Under the pieces are notes generated by a model, which worked only from the letters and a program-made list of their open reading frames with translations, had not been told where the DNA came from and made no database searches. Shown piece after piece: positions 6,089 through 9,767 of a stretch of DNA of 9,767 nt. The stretch is taken from positions 1 through 9,767 of the forward strand of contig DAIDLB010000215.1 of the NCBI GenBank assembly GCA_027449725.1, in the 5' to 3' direction. This stretch comes from Chlamydiota bacterium. GTDB taxonomy: Bacteria; Chlamydiota; Chlamydiia; Chlamydiales; SM23-39. The stretch's first letter is position 1. Every line of letters begins with the position of its first letter. The position numbers were made by a program, and so were the translations under genes.

Positions 6089-7660
6089 AGACAGGATGTT
6101 CAGATACGCTTCGCCGAGCGGGAATGGAGATGGAGTTTCTTTTGTTCTTTTGGCTTTGAACTGTTCGAGGATCTTGAGGGCAAGGACTTTTCCGAGCTGC
6201 ACCCCTTCCTGGTCGAAGGAGTTGATATTCCAGATAAAGCCTTGGAAGGCGACTTTGTGTTCGTAGTAGGCGAGGAGCGCCCCTGCGGTGAAGGGGTCGA
6301 GGCGGTCGGCGAGGAGGATTCGGTTCGGTCTGTTTCCGGGGAAGAACTTGTTTGGGTTCGAGCTGGCCTGTCCACTGGCCAGGGCGATCGACTGGGCAAA
6401 GAGGTTGGAGAGGAGCTTTTCCTGAGAGAAGGTGAACTGCACTTCGATGTCGATCGGGTGTTGGCTCTTTCTAAAGCCGATGAACTCGAGGGGGATCGGG
6501 TCGGTTCCCTGGTGGATGAGCTGATAGAACGAATGTTGGCCGTTCGTTCCCGGCTCGCCCCAGATGACGGGGCCGGTTGAAAAGGAGACCGGATGGCCTT
6601 GCTTGTCGATCCTCTTGCCGTTCGACTCCATGTCGAGCTGCTGGAGGTGCGCCGGAAAGCGGATGAGCGCCTGTGAATAGGGGATGATCGCGACGGTGGG
6701 GAGGTGAAGGAAGTTCCGGTTCCAGATGCCGAGGAGCGCGGAGGTCAGGGGGAGGTTTTTTCTTGCCGGCATCGTGAGCGCATGGCGGTCCATCGCATGG
6801 GCTCCGCGGAGAACTTCTACGATGCCCGGATAGCCGAGGGCAAAGCCGAGCACGACGGCACCGACCATCGAGGTCGCCGAATATCTGCCGCCGACGAAAT
6901 CCCACATGTAAAAGGAGGCGAGGTAGCGGGACGGATCGTCCATCGGGCTCTTTTCCCCTGTGACCGCGATGAAGTGCTCTTTCGGGTCGAGGCCCATCTT
7001 GTGGAAGCGGGCGCGGGCGAACTCTTCGTTTGTCAGCGTCTCGAGCGTAGATCCCGACTTCGAGACCACGACGACGAGGGTCTTTTTCAGGTCGACGCCG
7101 GAGAGCACTGCATTCGCATCGTCGGGGTCGACGTTCGAGATGAAATGCGCACGCCTGCCCGGACGGGCAAAAGCCTGCAGCGCGAGATAGAGCGCGCGCG
7201 GGCCGAGGTCGGAGCCGCCGATGCCGATCTGGATCAGGTCGGTAAACCTCTCCTCTCGATCGATCTTGGCGAGAAAATGCTCCAGCTTCTTCAGCTCCCG
7301 CGCTGCCATGCCGCTCGCCTCTTCGGCAGCAGGAGCGCTCTGCCTCTCCTCAAACTGGTCGCGCATCGCCGTATGGAGCACGGCGCGGTTCTCCGACTCC
7401 ACCTTCTCGATCCGGTTGAGGATCTCTCCAGCTTGCATCGCAGCCATCTTTTTCAGGGCCCGCGTCTCGTCCGCAAGTTCATACAGCGCGTCCATGACCT
7501 CCGGCGTCACCCTCTCCGTCCCATAAAGGAGGTCAAACCCCGCCATAGAAAGCCGCATCGTCTCGATCCGCTCGGGCGTCAGCCCCTTCGTCAGGTCGAT
7601 CGCATGGGCCGCGAGCGCTTTGAGTTTTTGTACACTTGGGGTATCTAAAAATCCGGACAT
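6086..7660 (-). CDS. pgi: Glucose-6-phosphate isomerase
   Basis: The enzyme interconverts glucose 6-phosphate and fructose 6-phosphate in glycolysis and gluconeogenesis in the cytoplasm. The product is 524 residues, slightly shorter than E. coli Pgi (549). Visible family segments are IQIGIGGSDLGPRAL (144-156), the sugar-phosphate loop SKSGSTLETLTNEEF (200-214), FVGGRYSATS (255-264) and WGEPGTNGQHSFYQLIHQGT (367-386). Catalytic residues match Glu345 (in MESNGKR), His376 (in GQHSF) and Lys491 (in GVQLGK). The ATG at 7660 has AGAGGAG 5 nt upstream (7672-7666). It stands alone on the minus strand, convergent with the C19 protease gene and separated from it by repeat copy 2, with repeat copy 3 beginning 21 nt upstream of its start. 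No frameshift or missing key residue is seen. Confidence 0.98.
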   Translation of the reverse strand: MSGFLDTPSVQKLKALAAHAIDLTKGLTPERIETMRLSMAGFDLLYGTERVTPEVMDALYELADETRALKKMAAMQAGEILNRIEKVESENRAVLHTAMRDQFEERQSAPAAEEASGMAARELKKLEHFLAKIDREERFTDLIQIGIGGSDLGPRALYLALQAFARPGRRAHFISNVDPDDANAVLSGVDLKKTLVVVVSKSGSTLETLTNEEFARARFHKMGLDPKEHFIAVTGEKSPMDDPSRYLASFYMWDFVGGRYSATSMVGAVVLGFALGYPGIVEVLRGAHAMDRHALTMPARKNLPLTSALLGIWNRNFLHLPTVAIIPYSQALIRFPAHLQQLDMESNGKRIDKQGHPVSFSTGPVIWGEPGTNGQHSFYQLIHQGTDPIPLEFIGFRKSQHPIDIEVQFTFSQEKLLSNLFAQSIALASGQASSNPNKFFPGNRPNRILLADRLDPFTAGALLAYYEHKVAFQGFIWNINSFDQEGVQLGKVLALKILEQFKAKRTKETPSPFPLGEAYLNILS

Positions 7661-7680
7661 CGTTTCTCCTCTGGCATGTG

Positions 7681-7826
7681 TGGGGACTCCGTCCCCATGC
7701 CCCTGTTAAAGGGGCGAGCCCCTTTAAAATCCCCTGTTTTTTAGTTCCACGGAGTGGATCAAAAAAAACAAGGGGTTTCCAAAGGGCTTACCCTTTGGCA
7801 GGGGGGGTGGGGGACGGAGTCCTCCA
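7681..7826. repeat. Nested inverted repeat element, copy 3
   Basis: This is a roughly 146-bp imperfect palindrome. It starts with GGGGACTCCGTCCCC (7682-7696) and ends with GGGGACGGAGTCCTCC. The left inner palindrome is TTAAAGGGG..CCCCTTTAA, like copy 1 right; the right one is CCAAAGGG..CCCTTTGG, a third variant. The centre (GTTCCAC GGA GTGGATC) differs from the GATTCCGC centre of the other two copies but is still palindromic. T6 and A8 tracts flank the centre. It lies between the pgi start and the tRNA-Pro gene, downstream of the trmB transcript, so it could end that transcript or form part of the pgi leader. Confidence 0.88.
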
Positions 7827-7834
7827 AGAAAGCT

Positions 7835-7864
7835 ATAATCATGATTTCGATTTTAAAAAATCAA
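7835..7864 (-). promoter_or_regulatory. Candidate pgi promoter beyond repeat copy 3
   Basis: On the minus strand TTGATT (7864-7859) and GATTAT (7840-7835) are 18 nt apart. A start near 7828 would give pgi a leader of about 167 nt holding all of repeat copy 3. The match is weak, but the A/T-rich stretch 7827-7892 is the only promoter-like DNA upstream of pgi. Its plus strand also holds a lone TATAAT (7834-7839), 53 nt before the tRNA, with no good -35. Confidence 0.3.
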
Positions 7865-7892
7865 GAGATCTTGTAAACTCGCTTCTCTAGTG

Positions 7893-7967
7893 CGGGGCAT
7901 AGCGCAGCTTGGCTAGCGCGGCTGGTTTGGGACCAGTAGGTCGGGGGTTCGAATCCCTCTGCCCCGA
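7893..7967 (+). tRNA. tRNA-Pro (anticodon UGG)
   Basis: A 75-nt cloverleaf is complete. Acceptor CGGGGCA (7893-7899) pairs with TGCCCCG (7960-7966), with discriminator A at 7967. The D stem is GCGC (7902-7905 / 7916-7919). The anticodon stem GCTGG / CCAGT encloses loop TTTGGGA with anticodon TGG at 7928-7930. The T stem GGGGG / CCCTC encloses TTCGAAT. CCA is not encoded. UGG decodes CCN proline codons. The gene lies antisense to the end of the minus-strand gene that stops at 7913. Confidence 0.97.
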
Positions 7968-8695
7968 ATTTCTACCTGTCCACCGGACGCTAAAAATCCT
8001 TTCAACATCCTGTTTCCTCTGGCCGATAGCGGTGGCGAGATCATCGTCTCGAGTCCATCCCACTCTTCGGTCATAAACGCTTCTGAGACGACGCGGTAAG
8101 TGGTGGCGTTTGCGTCTAGTTCCTGGAGGAGCTGTTCAAATTCTGCCGCATCGTATTCCTGGGGCAGGACGACGCCGACCTTGGCTTCGGAAAGGGTAAG
8201 GTTCTCTCCTTCCCAGGCCAGGCACCAGGAAGCGGAGGCAAGTCCTTTTACTCCGAGCTCGAAGTGGGAAAAGCGGTCTTTGGAAAGCAGGGACAAAGCT
8301 TCTGTTCGGGGTATGCCGGTTGCGTCAAATAGGATAAAAATTGAAAGGGAGTCGGGCAGCTTGTGGGCGAGGAGCTGGAAATAGGCCGCATAGGTGTCCA
8401 GGTACAATGGAAGCTCCTCCTTTTGTTGCCGGCCGCCCAGGTCGAGGGGGCCACGGTAGAGGGCGGCGCCTACGGTCTTTTCTTCGAATCGGGGAAAGAG
8501 AGTTTCGGAAAAGTGTTTGAGGGCCAGGGAGAGTTCGTGAAGACGCATTTCATCGTCGATCGGGAAGGCGGGATCTTCGAGTCCGAGATCGAATACCCAG
8601 AAGATCTGCCCGGAAGCGTTGGACGCCTTTGCTATGGCCTCTTTCCAGTCGATCTTCTCCTGGGACCGGGCGCTGAGTTCAATCCAGAGAGCCAT
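7913..8695 (-). CDS. Unidentified protein downstream of trmB; 3' end antisense to tRNA-Pro
   Basis: The frame encodes 260 residues, and I do not recognise a family. The protein looks soluble, acidic and mixed alpha/beta: an early strand IFWVFDLGL (31-39), a central strand SLSIFILFDATGI, and later AKVGVVLPQEYDAAEF. There is no signal peptide, membrane span or catalytic motif I can name. The ATG at 8695 overlaps the end of trmB by 17 nt, so the two are probably one transcript. There is no stop before the tRNA-Pro gene. The last 16-17 codons read it in antisense and give GIRTPDLLVPNQPR, a tail that commonly arises when a frame crosses a tRNA on the opposite strand. The native protein may really end this way, or a stop may have been lost by mutation or sequence error, the original product ending near residue 240. 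Confidence 0.75.
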   Translation of the reverse strand: MALWIELSARSQEKIDWKEAIAKASNASGQIFWVFDLGLEDPAFPIDDEMRLHELSLALKHFSETLFPRFEEKTVGAALYRGPLDLGGRQQKEELPLYLDTYAAYFQLLAHKLPDSLSIFILFDATGIPRTEALSLLSKDRFSHFELGVKGLASASWCLAWEGENLTLSEAKVGVVLPQEYDAAEFEQLLQELDANATTYRVVSEAFMTEEWDGLETMISPPLSARGNRMLKGFLASGGQVEIRGRGIRTPDLLVPNQPR

Positions 8696-9374
8696 GCGTA
8701 AACCTGTGGTAGTGGATTTGTTTTTGCTTTTCCAGCCAAAGCGTATGGAAGTAGGAGGTGCCGTATCCAGGCATCTCGCTCGAAGAATTTCCTTTCCACG
8801 AAGAAAATACCTGGGTCATTTGAGCGCTGTAGCGCTCGTCATCGGTGACGAGGGTAAGAGGAGCCTCGCAGGAAAGGGTGCGGCGCATCTCAGCTTCAAA
8901 CGGCTTTTGGATGAGGCGGTGCTTGGCATGGGAGCGCTTGGGCCATGGGTCGGGGAAATTGACCCACGCTTCGCTGAGGCAGTGGTCTTCGAGATAGTGT
9001 TTGGAAAAGGATAGGGCCTCGCCGCAGACGACAAAGAGGTTGGGAAGCGATTGGCGGAAGAGGCGGAGCCAGATCTTCTTTGCCCGGTAAAAATCTTTTT
9101 CCACGGCAATCCAGTTGAGATGGGGATGGCTCAAAGCCATGTTGGCAATCCACTCTCCGTTTCCGGAACAAAATTCGATGGCGAGCGGCAGGTTGGGATC
9201 GGCGAAGACTTCGTGTTGGCGCCAGATGCCGGGGCCCAGGTGGGCGCCTTCTTGGCCCCAGGAAGGGATATATAAACATTTTTCTAAAAGGACGGGGCGC
9301 CTCTCTTCCCAGGCAAAGGGGATCTGGAGATCGGAATCGGTTTTCATGGTGTAAAGTATAGCATCCGATCCCAT
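8679..9374 (-). CDS. trmB: tRNA (guanine-N7-)-methyltransferase TrmB
   Basis: TrmB uses S-adenosylmethionine to form m7G at position 46 of many tRNAs. The product is 231 residues from ATG 9374. The SAM-binding loop is AIEFCSGNGEW (65-75), with the acidic end of the next strand in IAVEKD (89-94). The TrmB signature NFPDPWPKRSHAKHRL (139-154) and the late TDDERY (177-182) and TSYFHTLWLEK stretches are clear. AAGGAGG (9384-9378) stands 3 nt before ATG 9374; the in-frame ATG 9347 has no ribosome site and would give 222 residues. Frames open further upstream to 9497 run into the divergent gene and are not used. It is followed by an overlapping unidentified gene and is divergent from the ExbB/TolQ-like gene. 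Confidence 0.95.
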   Translation of the reverse strand: MGSDAILYTMKTDSDLQIPFAWEERRPVLLEKCLYIPSWGQEGAHLGPGIWRQHEVFADPNLPLAIEFCSGNGEWIANMALSHPHLNWIAVEKDFYRAKKIWLRLFRQSLPNLFVVCGEALSFSKHYLEDHCLSEAWVNFPDPWPKRSHAKHRLIQKPFEAEMRRTLSCEAPLTLVTDDERYSAQMTQVFSSWKGNSSSEMPGYGTSYFHTLWLEKQKQIHYHRFTHGSLD

Positions 9375-9382
9375 TTTCCTCC

Positions 9383-9410
9383 TTGCGCGTTTGGTGAAAA
9401 AACTGATAAT
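9383..9410 (+). promoter_or_regulatory. Candidate promoter of the ExbB/TolQ-like gene
   Basis: TTGCGC (9383-9388) and GATAAT (9405-9410) are 16 nt apart, 40 nt before ATG 9451. Both boxes are imperfect. The interval 9375-9450 separates two divergent genes and must hold promoters for both; no convincing minus-strand pair was found. Confidence 0.3.
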
Positions 9411-9450
9411 CTCAGATCGGCACCGCCAATTTCCATTTGGGAGACACCGC

Positions 9451-9767
9451 ATGAACATCCTCTTATCCACTTTTGCAGCAGAGCCCCTTCCCCTCAAGGG
9501 AGCGATCGATTTGCAAAAAATCTTTGCGGCAGCGCCGCTGATCTACTCCTTCTTACTCATCCTCTCGATCTCCGCGCTCGTCCTCTGGCTCTATACGTTT
9601 GCGACCTTCCGTCCGAAGGAGCTCCTTCCCGAGGCGTTCGTGAAAAATTTGCGCGACTGCCTGGAAAGGCGCCAGTATCCGGAGGCGGAAGCGCTCTGCC
9701 GCGCCCACCCGAACCTCCTCTCCTCGATCGTCCAGGCGGGGCTCTCGACCCGCCGCTACGGCCCCCA
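9451..9767 (+). CDS. MotA/TolQ/ExbB-family proton channel subunit (partial, runs off right edge)
   Basis: The first 105 residues are visible and open to the end of the window. Start ATG 9451 follows TTGGGAG with about 9 nt between. Residues 1-28 are a short N-terminal segment, and residues 29-52 (PLIYSFLLILSISALVLWLY) form the first membrane span. A cytoplasmic stretch with NLRDCLERRQYPEAEALCRAHPN and ILSSIVQAGLST-like sequence follows, as in TolQ/ExbB proteins. In this family the subunit forms, with ExbD/TolR, a proton-driven motor in the inner membrane that energises envelope or outer-membrane transport. Chlamydiae carry such a gene (named exbB in C. trachomatis) followed by exbD. The conserved membrane spans 2 and 3 lie outside the window, so TolQ versus ExbB cannot be decided. 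Confidence 0.8.
   Translation, partial: MNILLSTFAAEPLPLKGAIDLQKIFAAAPLIYSFLLILSISALVLWLYTFATFRPKELLPEAFVKNLRDCLERRQYPEAEALCRAHPNLLSSIVQAGLSTRRYGP

Noticed and set aside
6704..7648. Plus-strand open frame of 314 codons opposite pgi
   Set aside because: It is an antisense shadow of a well-matched pgi gene in G+C-rich sequence, with no recognisable domain.
1..7826. Repeated palindromes as a CRISPR array
   Set aside because: The three copies are far apart, long and individually palindromic, with genes between them and no regular spacers or cas genes.
7681..7826. Repeat copies as ordinary insertion sequences
   Set aside because: No transposase frame lies within any copy, and flanking direct repeats were not evident; a non-autonomous element remains possible.
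9375..9497. N-terminal extension of TrmB to 9497
   Set aside because: It would overlap the divergent ExbB/TolQ-like gene and lacks family sequence; AAGGAGG just before 9374 marks the start.

Overview
The window looks like a chromosomal segment of an environmental, chlamydia-like bacterium (phylum Chlamydiota), fairly G+C-rich for that group. The main reason is the order prfB, acetyltransferase, yebC, which matches from memory the C. trachomatis CT459 / CT458 (yhhY) / CT457 block. The prfB frameshift site, a eukaryotic-type ubiquitin protease and a TolQ/ExbB-like start next to trmB fit the same picture. The assignment is an inference from gene content. Several sigma70-type promoters (TTGACA/TATAAT-like) are visible.

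Layout. 1-141 is the right part of a long nested inverted repeat (copy 1). 148-747 (minus) is a small Ala/Gly-rich protein with a C-terminal membrane segment, expressed from a clear promoter. Divergent from it, 893-4370 (plus) is a tightly packed five-gene operon: prfB (release factor 2, with an in-frame TGA at codon 24 bypassed by a programmed +1 shift), two tandem GNAT acetyltransferases, a SprT-like zinc metalloprotease and yebC. The genes join by a 1-nt gap, two ATGA overlaps and a 14-nt overlap. After a possible weak terminator and an extended -10 promoter, 4453-5928 (plus) encodes a ubiquitin-specific-protease (peptidase C19) protein, probably a secreted host-directed deubiquitinase. Repeat copy 2 (5926-6088) then separates it from the convergent pgi gene (minus, 6086-7660). 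Repeat copy 3 (7681-7826) lies just upstream of pgi. tRNA-Pro(UGG) follows at 7893-7967 (plus). An unidentified gene (minus, 7913-8695) reads through the tRNA in antisense and overlaps upstream trmB (minus, 8679-9374). At 9451 a TolQ/ExbB-family gene begins (plus) and leaves the window.

How the genes relate: the left operon and trmB/tRNA-Pro serve translation (termination, a YebC translation factor, tRNA m7G46 methylation). pgi is central carbon metabolism, the ExbB/TolQ protein is envelope energy coupling, and the C19 protease is the host-interaction candidate. The two most notable items are that protease and the three-copy family of roughly 150-bp nested palindromes, whose arms exchange inner palindromes while keeping base pairing.
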